Assembly (NCBI RefSeq): GCF_049275935.1
Contig: NZ_CP184830.1
Coordinates: forward strand, 6,758,001 to 6,822,000
Source of the DNA: Endozoicomonas_A sp049275935
Lineage (GTDB): Bacteria > Pseudomonadota > Gammaproteobacteria > Pseudomonadales > Endozoicomonadaceae
Reading direction: 5' to 3'
Length of the DNA: 64,000 bases
Position 1 is the first letter of the stretch, and the number at the start of each line of letters is the position of its first letter. The notes under the pieces were generated by a model. The model was not told the origin of the DNA. It searched no databases and was given only the letters and a program-made list of their open reading frames with translations. This document shows, piece by piece, positions 36,901 to 46,700 of this stretch. The position numbers and the translations under genes were made by a program.

Positions 36901-39200
36901 ATAAAATTGCTCGTCAACTCGACATTAAGAACACCAAGTACTACTTTGGTGATGAAATCATAAAGCCCATTGAAACAGAACTCCGGTGGCTGGATAGAAA
37001 TGTTGATCTGCTGGGTCAGCCTGAGGTTGAGGAGCGTATTGCCGTCATTGAGAATGAGCTTGACAGACAAATCGCTCCGGGAGCTGAACCCCGATACATT
37101 CCTGATCCAGAGGTAGCCACTGAAGAACGAGCCCCGAAGGCTGCAGTGGAAGAGGTCAAAAATGACGATGGTTCCTTCCAGTACACGTCGGCACAGGCAG
37201 AAGTTTTGCACGCTATCCAAACATTCATGCAGCAGCACCCTCTCAAACGACAGGCCCTGCAAATCGCAAATGGTCTGGCCGAATTGGCCGTAATGAACGG
37301 TAAGGCAATACTCAACCTTCCGACTTACGATTTTGACGATGCATTTGCAGCGATTCGCTTGCAGTTAATGGTCGGAGACAAACTGACGTTTGATCAGACC
37401 AGTCAGATCGTACAAATCTTCAGGGACCTGAAGACGACTTTCCCGGAATATCCCGCTTCACAAGACGAGCCTCGCTGCCCTCTGGAAGAAGTCCAGAAAC
37501 TGGTGCACAGGGCCAGAAATGAGATGGGATCCGGGGCTCGAGAATACGACAAAGAAATTTTCGGCATGGGCAAATCAGCGCTTCACTTCCTCGGGCGTGA
37601 AACGGATGACCTGGAAACCTTCCCAAAATACTTCGCTAGCCATTCTGCCAGTGGTAACAAGATCATGACTCTGCTGCATGAAGGACTGATCAGCAAGATT
37701 GAACTTTGGAACTACATAAAGGCCGTCAGAGGAATTGATGGTTATCAGACAGTGGACGAATTTGAACATTTCCTTGGCTACAAACACGACGTCAATCTGC
37801 CTCACTTCAAGGCCGTTGTCCAGATGCTTTCCGACAAGGGTATTGATGAATTCGCACTAATTGCCTTAGCTCCTGTGCATGCAACTGGTCCGGCAGGTGT
37901 GAAAGAGACGGTTGCCGGCATGAAAGAGTACGCAGCTGCGGTCATCGCCAACTATGTTCTTGACGATATTGCCTTTGACAATGGCCGCAGGACGACAGCT
38001 TTCCTGAGCAATGTTCAGGATACCCTGACACCTTATGTCAATGCTGCCGGACTCTCTGAAACAGAACTGATCAAGGCTATCCATGGCACATTGATGCAGG
38101 TTTATACCGCTGCGGTTGAGCATCAGCTCAATGATTACTGGGTCAAACCTTCAGCCTTTCTGGTACAGGCTGTCACCTGGTACTTCTCCAGTTACAAACC
38201 CCTGTTGGTGACTCAGACCGCCGGGCAGGCTACCGCGCTGTCCCTGTCAAACATGGCGTTCCTCTATCTTCTGGATCTGACCAACCGGGGGGATTACGCG
38301 CACAGAATGCTCATACCTTTCCAGCACTGGCTGGAACACCATGGTGTTGATATCGACCGAACCGGGCAACATGCCCACCACAGCGAAATTGAAAAAATTT
38401 CTGAAGTGGGCGGGCTGGCCATGCCATTGGGTAAAGCCGCTTCCTCCGTCATTCTGCTGAGAACCGGCTCCATGTTGTTTGCCCGTCAGTACAACGCCAA
38501 CCCGCAGATGTATCGCAGCATTTCTCGTCTGGTGCCCGAACTAGTCAATTCTATGGGTTCCGGACAAGGGGTTCGGGTACCGCTGCTACAAACTGTGACA
38601 CCGCAAAAAGTGAAAACTCTGGCCTCTGCCGCTGCCGGACTCGTACTGGGTCCGGTAGCCACTGTCGGAGCATACGCCCATGGTCTGGTATACGGATTCA
38701 CCTATGCCCAAACCTTCGGATTCGCGCTGGCGTCGAGTCTCACTTTCGACTTCTTTATGAACGACAACAAGATGCTCACTCAATGGCTGGGTGGGCCTCT
38801 GGGACGCAGTCTTGACAGGATTAATCGCTGGCGAGGCGTGGGTGAAACGACAGATGAATATGTAAAACGTACAGCTATTGCCAAGCCTCAACGCTTTAAT
38901 GAAACCGATGAAGAATATGCAAATCGTTTTAAGACAAGTGACATGATTTATGGCTGGACTCGACACGAAAATTATCTGCAGTTTCGTGAACGCCGTGATC
39001 GCACCATGAAGCTGTTCGAGAATGGCTGGGAGAAATACTTCAGGGAGAATGTGCCGAAATGGTCGTTCTCCCATGCAGAGAGTATTCCTTACTCCTACAC
39101 TCTGGGTGCCTTCTACAAGTGGCGACAGGGCGATGACAAAAAAGTTCACCTTCATGAGAAAAGAAACACCTCCCCAATCAGGCTTTACAGCCAGCTCTGA
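33936..39200 (+). CDS. G7: giant exported array protein, 1754 residues
   Basis: It starts M-K-N-A-C-P, shared only with G8. The signal peptide ends A-L-A before D-R-R-L. The middle has a D-I-W-D-D-T-R module (about 595), two successive L-D-I-V-P / L-G-L-V-P-D modules (about 645-700), T-P-D-H-P-R, N-V-Y-Q-R-R-N-A-I-S, A-N-R-E-D-N-K-A-T-R-L, N-I-D-K-S-E-N and a diverged Q-L-D-I-K-N-T-K-Y-Y module. There is no L-G-G-x-D-G-T-G-G module. The C-domain, from about 1075, begins D-D-G-S-F-Q-Y-T and has family-variant stretches shared with G8 (E-D/D-E-P-R-C-P-L-E-E-V, G-S-G-A-R-E-Y-D-K-E-I-F). It lacks the usual V-T-V-T-A-T-G-P spacing (A-P-V-H-A-T-G-P). Tightly linked to G6 and G8. Function unknown. 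Confidence 0.95.
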   Translation: MKNACPNALSLAVAFAISASIMSTQALADRRLLTRSIDIPGNGQTGFTQTEVIVQPTSGHDRQPIPKSCTTTYLDQIEVQIRDGIKVIHEGFTDVIADIGGSVYSVDIFETDDNGVAQKYTKILKVGDESVFRFIHNLAESKLVIEVREGMTDQASIEAVRAQSGDIQPLEPATKIATTKQFVGIMKAAYKKAGNLGETDDYVDLVTIEVDPVEVKGRTFMRLIAAGDQPPDLQRLGQSLFVNDEVLLAAATSAYTQVHVLGKKAHHAALASLLSYHRPVGYVVHVEDDTLAYPVPTDYPKLEVEQASEEIIVFRGQKQNPTDIAFVEGHYSGIREEYRFKELPAKVITYKVKDYQHIIRSRQMALLEEFAADLAAQHDARLGDDKLLKLGYYESLLQALTSAAPDKTCEFEFTKDHIRAATSVITPTWLQFQLIKNFSFKPLLNNLLTNHNFVQSIRNIQKLIPYDTDVIDDFGAGEKTKFSSKVKDDISEQLLEMVNTQEKRLANVPEFARAVKTSDDITMASATDSGEDKLKVELIRQKFAAEFKELRKLFRVLKNTVHEFRQDIKQIPWLEEQFSDAIADTTKARHALAAAILDTDIWDDTRRMEEKVRLFSKRWFELHSVAAKKPFREQPYKETLAAIESQLDIVPYDENDLSGRSEFILKHLQKQAGQSDEIFRDKLAVVEGQLGLVPDEKDGPQARQGNIRKLLWLKCAWAQEQDLEHQLQHLHIKQQKTEIAEQLLQQQSTSAGAERDRTPDHPRVRPEVLMKLRAVEKTLKMDDLKGEDNSEENVYQRRNAISEKIHSYTTKAIEVAEEEALHIVETLEEILKIKANREDNKATRLAEVQSVLRSCIPKYLLREVEGFIWKIRMTWSKVEKVRVWNLVDFLDINVETPDPDERVLKQQIRMLEALENELNIDKSENPAAIKRGREAAAELALPLKVEFEKGASLNDQKNALKASIRALEEEVYHLDHYCHDEDLAREGYDKIARQLDIKNTKYYFGDEIIKPIETELRWLDRNVDLLGQPEVEERIAVIENELDRQIAPGAEPRYIPDPEVATEERAPKAAVEEVKNDDGSFQYTSAQAEVLHAIQTFMQQHPLKRQALQIANGLAELAVMNGKAILNLPTYDFDDAFAAIRLQLMVGDKLTFDQTSQIVQIFRDLKTTFPEYPASQDEPRCPLEEVQKLVHRARNEMGSGAREYDKEIFGMGKSALHFLGRETDDLETFPKYFASHSASGNKIMTLLHEGLISKIELWNYIKAVRGIDGYQTVDEFEHFLGYKHDVNLPHFKAVVQMLSDKGIDEFALIALAPVHATGPAGVKETVAGMKEYAAAVIANYVLDDIAFDNGRRTTAFLSNVQDTLTPYVNAAGLSETELIKAIHGTLMQVYTAAVEHQLNDYWVKPSAFLVQAVTWYFSSYKPLLVTQTAGQATALSLSNMAFLYLLDLTNRGDYAHRMLIPFQHWLEHHGVDIDRTGQHAHHSEIEKISEVGGLAMPLGKAASSVILLRTGSMLFARQYNANPQMYRSISRLVPELVNSMGSGQGVRVPLLQTVTPQKVKTLASAAAGLVLGPVATVGAYAHGLVYGFTYAQTFGFALASSLTFDFFMNDNKMLTQWLGGPLGRSLDRINRWRGVGETTDEYVKRTAIAKPQRFNETDEEYANRFKTSDMIYGWTRHENYLQFRERRDRTMKLFENGWEKYFRENVPKWSFSHAESIPYSYTLGAFYKWRQGDDKKVHLHEKRNTSPIRLYSQL

Positions 39201-39209
39201 GGCAGTAGA
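39195..39209 (+). promoter_or_regulatory. G7/G8 tight junction: stop codon overlapping ribosome site
   Basis: TGA (39198-39200) of G7 overlaps GAGG (39199-39202), 7 nt before the G8 ATG at 39210. Same design as the G6/G7 junction. Confidence 0.8.
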
Positions 39210-42200
39210 ATGAAAAATGCCTGCCCCAGTGCATTCAGCCTTCTGGTGGCCGTTGCCGTCAGCTCCTCCATCATTGCTCCAAAGGCACTGGCCGATCGCA
39301 GGCTGCAAATAAGGTCTGTCGATATTCAAGCCAATGAACAGGTGGAGTTTGTCCAGAGTGAGGTCATGGTCCGGCCAACTTTAGGTGATGACCAGCAGCC
39401 AATACCCGGATCCTTTACCACCACCTACCCTGACCAGTATGGAGTCAGCGCAGGCTACATTGTTCCTGCTATAGGCTTTACAGACATTCTTTCTGATTTC
39501 GACGGGCGCGTTTCCAGCGTTGACCAGTTTGAAACAGATGAGAATAACGCTGCCCTGAAATACACCAAAGTCCTGAAGCTGGTTGATGAGGGAATCTTCA
39601 GGTTCACCCATAACCTCCAGGAAAAGGAACTGGTCATTGAAGTCAGAGTCGGAATGACCGATCGGGATTCAGTCAGGGCCGTTCGTTCTCAATGGACTGA
39701 CATGGAATCATTGGAACCGATAACGAAAATCGCCAGCCCCAGACAACTGTTCGCACTGCTGAAAGCTGTCGAAGAGAGAGCAGGAAACCTCGGCACCAGT
39801 GATGACTATACTACCCTTGCCACCATTGAAGTAGACAAGGTTGAAGTCAATGGGCGTACCTTTATGCGTCTTGTCTCAGGGGGTGATCAGCCTCCTGAAC
39901 TGGAGCGCCTGAGTCAGTCACTCTTTGTCAATGATGATGTTCTCCTGGCAGCAGCCACCTCTGCTTATATCAAAGTTCATGTCCTGGGAGGAGAGTTACA
40001 ACAGCAGGCTCTTAATAAACTGTTGGCAGACAGCAAACCCGTCGGATATGTTGTACACGTCGAGGGTCACTCACGGGCTTATCCTGTGCCTGCGGGTTAT
40101 CCGAAACTGGAAGTAGCGGAAGCCCCGGGAGAGGTGATAGTTTTCCATACTCAGAGGCTGAATCCCGATGATATCGCTTTTGTAGAAAACCTCTATGACC
40201 TGTGGCAAGAAGCTAAGGGTACTCCCCCCTCCTCTGCAATATTAACAGCAGTTAAAACCTATAAGGTCAAAAGCTACCAGTACGTCATTCGAAGCAGGCA
40301 AATGGCGATGCTGGAGGAGTTTGCTGCGCAGCACGCTGCTGGAGAAAGCGAGGATCAACCGACGACGTTTTCAAAAAAAGATAAACGGGCGATGCATGCG
40401 CTTGCATACTATGAATCTCTCCATCTGGCATTAGCCACCGCTACTCCAGATGAAATACATGGAATCAACGAATTTCAAGTCACGCAGGAACACATCAGGG
40501 TCGCTCTGTCAGTCGTCACACCAAACTGGATGCACAATGAACTCGCAAAACACTTCAGCTTCAAACCCGCACTTGGAGATCTTCTGATTAACAAGCATTT
40601 TGTTCGGAAGATTATGAATTATATACCCGTTGGCGCCAAATTAAAGTTCAACACTTTATACGACGACGCACATTTTTTTTCCAAACTCCTGGGCGAAAGA
40701 AACAGACAGATGATTAAGTTGTTCAGCAAGCTGGATGAACTAGATAGCGAGAAAGCCATACTCTTGCGTTTCAAACGTAAGTTGGAGATTGAATCGAATA
40801 AAGCTGATGCCAGTGATGAGAAAAAACTGGAAGTGGGACGACTCTACCAGGAAATCAAGGATAAATATGCAAGGGTTCTTGATGAGCAGAGAGATCAGGG
40901 AAACCTCCATCGGGAACTTATGCAGGATGTCAGACGGATTCCTCCGTTGGAGAAAAGAGTTATTAAGGCCAGAATAAAGACCATAAATGCTCGCCACTCT
41001 AAAATGGCAATAGAACCTGGCATAGACGACCTGGATGAAACCCAGCCACTGGATGAGCAAATCAGGCGTCTCCTGGAGAAAACTGATGACACATGCAGAC
41101 AGGCAGTCGTTAAAACTCAGCTCGTTCAACCACATCTTCAGCAAGAGCACACCAGAACAGAGGCTGAAATAAAAGCCCGCTATGCAACCCTTGCCGCACA
41201 TTTAGAGATTCAGGATTTTGATAGCAGTGCAGACATTGACGTTCAACAGGAATGCCTGGTTCAAAAAATCAAGACAATAACTGCCGAGAAAAAAGGTCTG
41301 CATCAACAACTTAAGGCAATTGCAGACCTGGAAGAAGAAATTGATCGAAGACCAGCCCATCCTGAAATCATGTCTGAAGCCCTTGAGAAACTCACTGCCG
41401 TAGAAAAAACCCTGAAAATGGATGGACTTAAGAGCGAGGACGATGTGTATCATCGTCGTAACGCCATTTCTGAGAAAATTCATTCATACACAACAAAAGC
41501 CGTAGAGGAGGCAGAGCAGGAGGCTCTGGATGTACTGGAAACACTGGAAGAAATATTAAAAATCGAAGTCAACAAAGAGGATAACAAAGCAACAAGACTG
41601 GCCAGAGTTCGCGATAGATTTCACTGTGACATCCCAAAATACATGCTGCTTGAAGATGGTTCCTTCCAGTACACGCCGGAACAGGCCGAAGTTTTGCACG
41701 CTATCCAAACATTCATGCAGCAGCACCCTCTCAAACGACAGGCCCTGCAAGTCGCAACTGGTCTGGCCGAATTAGCCGTAATGAACGGTAAGGCAATACC
41801 CAACCTTCCGACTTACGATTTTGACGAGGAATTTGCAGCGCTTCGATTGCAGGTACTGGTCGGAGACAAACTGACGTTTGATCAGACCAGTCGGATCGTG
41901 CAAATCTTCAGGGAAATGAAGGCGACCTTCCCGGAATGCCCCGCTTCAGAAGACGAGCCTCGCTGCCCTCTGGAAGAAGTCCAGAAGCTGGTGCACAGGG
42001 CCAGAAATGAGATGGGATCCGGGGCTCGAGAATACGACAAAGAAATTTTCGGCATGGGCAAATCAGCGATTCACTACCTCGGGCGTGATCCGGATGACCT
42101 GAAAACCTTCCCGGAAGACTTCACTACCCATTCTGCCAGCGTTAACAGGATCATAACTCTGCTGCATGAAGGCCTGATCAATAAGGTTGAACTTTGGAAC

Positions 42201-43610
42201 TACATAAAGACCGTCAGAGGAATTGATGGTTATCAGACAGTGGCTGAATTTGAACACTTCCTTGGCTACAAACAGGGTGTCAATGTGCCTCACTTCAGGG
42301 CCGCTGTCCGGCTGCTGTCCGACAAGGGTGTTGAGAAATTCATTCTGAGTGCTTTTCCTGCTGTGACTGCAACTGACCCGGTGGCTATGAAAGAGTCTGT
42401 TGCCGGTATGAAAGAGTACGCAGCCGCTGTTATCGCCAACTATGTTCTTGACGATATTGCCTTTGACAATGGCCGCAGGACGGCAGCATTTCTGGCCAAT
42501 ATTCAGAACACCCTGACGTCTTATGCCCATGCTGCCGGACTCTCTGAATCAGAACTGATCAAGGCTGTCCATGGCACATTGATGCAGGTTCATACCACAG
42601 CGGTTGAGCAGCAGATCAATGAGTACTGGGTCAAACCTTCAGCCTTTCTGGTACAGGCTGTCACCTGGTACTTCTCCAGCTACAAACCCCTGCTGGCGAC
42701 CCGTACCGCCGGACAGGCTGCTGAGCAGTCTCTCTTGAACATGTCATTCCTTTATCTTCTGGATCTGACCAACCGGGGTGATTACCTGCACCGGATGCTC
42801 GCACCTTTCCAGCACTGGTTGGAAGGCTACAGTGTTGATCTTGACCGAACCGGGCAATATGTCTACCACAGCGGAATTGAAAAAGTTTCTGAAGTGGGCG
42901 GGCTGGCCATGCCATTGGGTAAAGCCGCTTCCTCTGTCATTCTGCTGAGAACCGGCTCTATGCTGTTTGCCAGACAGTACAACGCCAATCCTCAGATGTA
43001 TCGCAGCATTTCCCGTCTGGTGCCCGAAATAATGAAATCCACAGGTTCCGGACAAGGGGTTCAGGTACCACTGCTGCACCGGGCGACACCACAAAAAGTG
43101 AAAACGCTGGCCTCGGCCACCGCAAGTCTGGTGCTGGGTCCGGTAGCCACGGTCGGAGCATACGTCCACGGTCTTATTTCAGGGTTTAGCTATGCCCAAA
43201 CCTTCGGATTCGCGCTGGCGTCGAGCCTCACTTTCGACTTCTTTATGAACGACAACAAGATGCTCACTCAATGGCTGGGTGGGCCTCTGGGTCGCAGTCT
43301 TGACAGGATTAATCGCTGGATTGGTGTGGGTGAAACACAAGATGAATATCTGAAACGTACTGCTATTACCTCACCTCAACGTTTCGGTGAAAACGATGAA
43401 GAGTACGCAAGCCGTGTTAAAGCAAACAACACCCTGTATGGCTGGACTCGATACGAAAATTACCTGCAGTTCCGTGAACGCCGTGATCGCACCATGAAAC
43501 TATTTGAGAATGGCTGGGAGAAATACTTTAGGGAAAATGTGCCGAAATGGTCGTTCTCCCATGCAGAAAGTATTCCTTACTTCTACACTCTTGGAGTCTT
43601 TTACAAATAG
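39210..43610 (+). CDS. G8: shortest complete array protein, 1466 residues, with internal deletion and lost tail
   Basis: The signal peptide ends A-L-A before D-R-R-L. The middle keeps a G-I-D-D-L-D-E-T-Q-P module, H-L-E-I-Q-D-F-D-S, P-A-H-P-E-I, D-D-V-Y-H-R-R and N-K-E-D-N-K-A-T-R-L. It then jumps from C-D-I-P-K-Y-M-L-L straight into E-D-G-S-F-Q-Y-T of the C-domain (about residue 814). In G7 the matching points are some 215 codons apart, so one in-frame deletion removed the N-I-D and Q-L-N-I modules. The protein ends G-V-F-Y-K at TAG 43608-43610, where G9 has E-W-Q-K-G-D; the rest of the tail is still open downstream. A T8 run lies at 40673-40680. Function unknown. Confidence 0.94.
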   Translation: MKNACPSAFSLLVAVAVSSSIIAPKALADRRLQIRSVDIQANEQVEFVQSEVMVRPTLGDDQQPIPGSFTTTYPDQYGVSAGYIVPAIGFTDILSDFDGRVSSVDQFETDENNAALKYTKVLKLVDEGIFRFTHNLQEKELVIEVRVGMTDRDSVRAVRSQWTDMESLEPITKIASPRQLFALLKAVEERAGNLGTSDDYTTLATIEVDKVEVNGRTFMRLVSGGDQPPELERLSQSLFVNDDVLLAAATSAYIKVHVLGGELQQQALNKLLADSKPVGYVVHVEGHSRAYPVPAGYPKLEVAEAPGEVIVFHTQRLNPDDIAFVENLYDLWQEAKGTPPSSAILTAVKTYKVKSYQYVIRSRQMAMLEEFAAQHAAGESEDQPTTFSKKDKRAMHALAYYESLHLALATATPDEIHGINEFQVTQEHIRVALSVVTPNWMHNELAKHFSFKPALGDLLINKHFVRKIMNYIPVGAKLKFNTLYDDAHFFSKLLGERNRQMIKLFSKLDELDSEKAILLRFKRKLEIESNKADASDEKKLEVGRLYQEIKDKYARVLDEQRDQGNLHRELMQDVRRIPPLEKRVIKARIKTINARHSKMAIEPGIDDLDETQPLDEQIRRLLEKTDDTCRQAVVKTQLVQPHLQQEHTRTEAEIKARYATLAAHLEIQDFDSSADIDVQQECLVQKIKTITAEKKGLHQQLKAIADLEEEIDRRPAHPEIMSEALEKLTAVEKTLKMDGLKSEDDVYHRRNAISEKIHSYTTKAVEEAEQEALDVLETLEEILKIEVNKEDNKATRLARVRDRFHCDIPKYMLLEDGSFQYTPEQAEVLHAIQTFMQQHPLKRQALQVATGLAELAVMNGKAIPNLPTYDFDEEFAALRLQVLVGDKLTFDQTSRIVQIFREMKATFPECPASEDEPRCPLEEVQKLVHRARNEMGSGAREYDKEIFGMGKSAIHYLGRDPDDLKTFPEDFTTHSASVNRIITLLHEGLINKVELWNYIKTVRGIDGYQTVAEFEHFLGYKQGVNVPHFRAAVRLLSDKGVEKFILSAFPAVTATDPVAMKESVAGMKEYAAAVIANYVLDDIAFDNGRRTAAFLANIQNTLTSYAHAAGLSESELIKAVHGTLMQVHTTAVEQQINEYWVKPSAFLVQAVTWYFSSYKPLLATRTAGQAAEQSLLNMSFLYLLDLTNRGDYLHRMLAPFQHWLEGYSVDLDRTGQYVYHSGIEKVSEVGGLAMPLGKAASSVILLRTGSMLFARQYNANPQMYRSISRLVPEIMKSTGSGQGVQVPLLHRATPQKVKTLASATASLVLGPVATVGAYVHGLISGFSYAQTFGFALASSLTFDFFMNDNKMLTQWLGGPLGRSLDRINRWIGVGETQDEYLKRTAITSPQRFGENDEEYASRVKANNTLYGWTRYENYLQFRERRDRTMKLFENGWEKYFRENVPKWSFSHAESIPYFYTLGVFYK

Positions 43611-43697
43611 CAAAGGGGCGATGATCAGAAAGACGGTCATGATAAGAGAAATTACCATCAATCAAGCTTTCCATCTGAAACCTCAAGATCACCATGA
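43611..43697 (+). pseudogene. Untranslated G8 tail, still in frame up to the ancestral TGA
   Basis: In the G8 frame this stretch reads Q-R-G-D-D-Q-K-D-G-H-D-K-R-N and onward to TGA at 43695-43697. It matches the G9 C-terminal tail almost base for base. A single TGG to TAG change at 43608-43610 explains the truncation. The intact remainder says the change is recent, or that the segment was recently copied. Confidence 0.88.
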
Positions 43698-43778
43698 GCA
43701 ATTTTAAAAGTTGCTTGCTCACTCTTTACGGCAATCACTTTTCACGGTAATAAAAGTACTCAGCGCTGAGGTAGTGGA
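43698..43778 (+). promoter_or_regulatory. G8/G9 spacer with leader box and ribosome site
   Basis: An 81-bp spacer with the TAATAAAAGTACT box (TAAAAGTACT at 43751-43760) and GAGG at 43768-43771, 7 nt before the ATG at 43779. It matches the G9/G10 spacer closely. Confidence 0.7.
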
Positions 43779-46700
43779 ATGACAAATGCTCACCCCAAGG
43801 TATTAAGTCTTGCAGTGGCCATTGCAATCAGCTCTTCCATTATTGGCACACGGGCACTGGCCGATCGTAAGCTGCAGACAAAATCTGTCAAGATTCTGGC
43901 CAATGAACAAGCCGAGTATATCCATAGTGAAGTCATGGTTCGACCAACTCCCGGGCCTGACGGGCAGCCAATACCGAAATGCTTTACAACCACCTACCCT
44001 TATCAGGTTCAAAACAAGGTGGACCTTGCTCTTCCCACTGTAAGTTTTACAGAAGTTCTTAGTATGATTGATGGTAGCGTTGCCACTGTTGATCTGTTCG
44101 AAACAGACGAAAACAACATTGCTCAGAAATACACCAAAGTTCTTAAGATGGGTGATGAGGGCATCTTCAGATTTACCCATAGCCTTGATGAAAAGGAATT
44201 ATTCATTGAAGTCAGAGCCGGAATGACCGATCAGGATTCAGTTAAGGCTGTTCAAGCACAATATCCCGGGCTATCTGGCATGGGGCCGTTAACGAAAATC
44301 GTCACCCCTCATCAACTGGCTGACTTGCTGATAGTGGCTAATGACATGGCAGGAAACCTCGGCACCAGTGACCACTACGTCGCCCTTGCCACCATTGAAG
44401 TAGAAAAAGTTGAAGTGAACGGGCGCACCTTCATGCGTCTTATCGCATCAGGCGACCAGCCCCCTGAACTGCATAGTCTGGGTCAATCACTGTTTGTCAA
44501 TGACGAGGCTCTTCTGGCAGCGGCCACCTCTGCCTATTTCCAGGTTCATGTTTTCGGAAAGGATATACAACAGCAGGCTCTTAATGAACTGATGGCACAC
44601 AGCAAGCCCGTCGGCTATGTTGTACTCGTCGGGGATGGCGCACAGGTTTCTCCTGTACCTGCGGGTTATCCAAAGCTGGAAGTCGCAGAAGCTCCGGGGG
44701 AGGTTATTGTTTTTCGTGGTCAGAAGCTGAATCCCCATGATACCGCCTTTGTAGAAAAGCTCCACAGCCTCTGGCAAGAAGCCGAGGGCAATAACCTGGC
44801 TCCTGCATTGGCAACAAAGATTAATGTATTTAAGGTCACAAGCTTCCAGCACGTTATTCGAAGCAGGCAGATGGCAGTGTTAGAGGAGTTTGCTGCACGG
44901 CACGGTGCTGAAGTGACCGAAAGTCAACCGCCGACGCTGACAAACGAAGATAAACTGTCGGCATCTGCGCTTGCATTCTACGAATATTTCCAGCAGGCAT
45001 TGCACAGTGACAGTAAAGATCGGGCAATCACGGAAATAGAATTTGAGTTCACACTTGAAAAGATCAGAGCCGCCTCGTCCGTCATCACACCAACCTGGCT
45101 GCAGATTCAACTGACAAAACACTTCAGCTTCAAACCCGTACTGAGAGACCTTCTGAGTAATCAGAATGTTGTTCAGGATATTATGGGTCTTGTACCCGTT
45201 GTCGACGAATCACCGCCCGATGTTTCTTACGACAACGACCGCTTTGCTTTCAAAGTTCTGAGCAACATGGCCAGGCAGCTGATTGAGAGGGAAAGCCTAC
45301 TGACTGACCAGCTGAAAAGGGAACGCAAACTCACCCGGATTAACAACCACTTAAGGATCATGTTGGGCAAAGCCACTGCCATTGAAAAGCAAAAGCTCAT
45401 AGTACTTCAGCTTAAATATCAGTCTGAGCATGATATTCGAGAGCATCATGACGCAACGGACAAAGAGCGAAGCCTGTTATGGGAACTCAGGCAGAAAGTC
45501 GACGAAATCCCGGAGCTGGAAAAACAAATTCGAACTGCCAGAGCGGAAGCCACAAAAGCCCGCAACACCCGGCTGGCAAAAGAGCTTGGCATTAAAAATT
45601 GGGATGATAGCCAGCTGCCAGAAAAACAAACCAGACTCATCAGTATAAAAATTCATGAAATCAACCAGGCATTGTTGGCAAGAGGACCGGCAACAGGAAG
45701 GCCTGAGGGAGACTCTATAGAAACAACACCGTTGGCTCTTCAGCACCAGAACACCAGAACAGAGGCTGAAATCAAAGCCAGCTATGCAACCCTTGCCGCA
45801 CATTTAAACCTTCAGAATTTTGATAGCAATGCAGATATTGATGTTCAACTCGATCACCTGCTTCGGAGAATTGAGGTACTGAACGCTCAATTACAAGGTG
45901 AACATATACTGAACCTTCAACAAAAAAGCCTGTTTGACAGATTTCAGTCACTGAATACCCAGGGCAATACCCGCAACGAAGATCAACAACATTTGCTTCA
46001 GAAAATCCGGGCACTGAATGCTCAATGCTGTGCGGAAGAACCTGACGTCAAAGTTGAGCAAGATGGTCTGGCACTGATTTTACGTATCAGGCTGGATGAC
46101 GGCGCGATGGAAGAACACCCGGCCCTGAAAACAGCCATGTATAAGAGGTTCCGCAGTCTTGAATATTTGGATGAAGAACTGAAAGACATCAGAACACCAG
46201 GCCACCCCAAAGTCATGCCTGTAATACTTGAGAAACTGTCAGACGTGGAAAAAGCCCTTGATATGGATGACCTCATTAGTCAGGAAGATGTGTATTACCG
46301 TCGTCACGCCATTTCTGAGGCAATTCAGGCACGTCTGGCAAAGGTCAGGCAGCGAGAGGAGGAAGTGGCTCAGAAATTGCTGAAAGCAGTAGAAGAAATG
46401 CTCAACATCGAAGTCAATAATGAAGATGACAAAACAGCAAGGCTTGCCAGGGTTCGAACAAAACTTGACAGCGTTGATGTCTCAGAAGCCATGGTGGAAG
46501 AGATAGAGCATTCACTCCGCAAAGAAGACATCACATTCCGGAGCAGAACAGGGAACACAAAACTTCAGGATCTTCAAAGGAGCCTTGACTTTTATGTCGA
46601 AGAGATGAAGAGCGTGGCCAGAATACGACTGATAAGTACACTCAAAAGGGTAGAGGGCAAGCTGCACATCTTCGACTTTGTACGCGAAGAGGCTGATGAA

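Noticed and set aside
43698..43716. GCAATTTTAAAAGTTGC hairpin after G8 as a terminator
   Set aside because: The stem is AT-rich and weak, no T-run follows, and the copy after G9 has a wobble in the stem.
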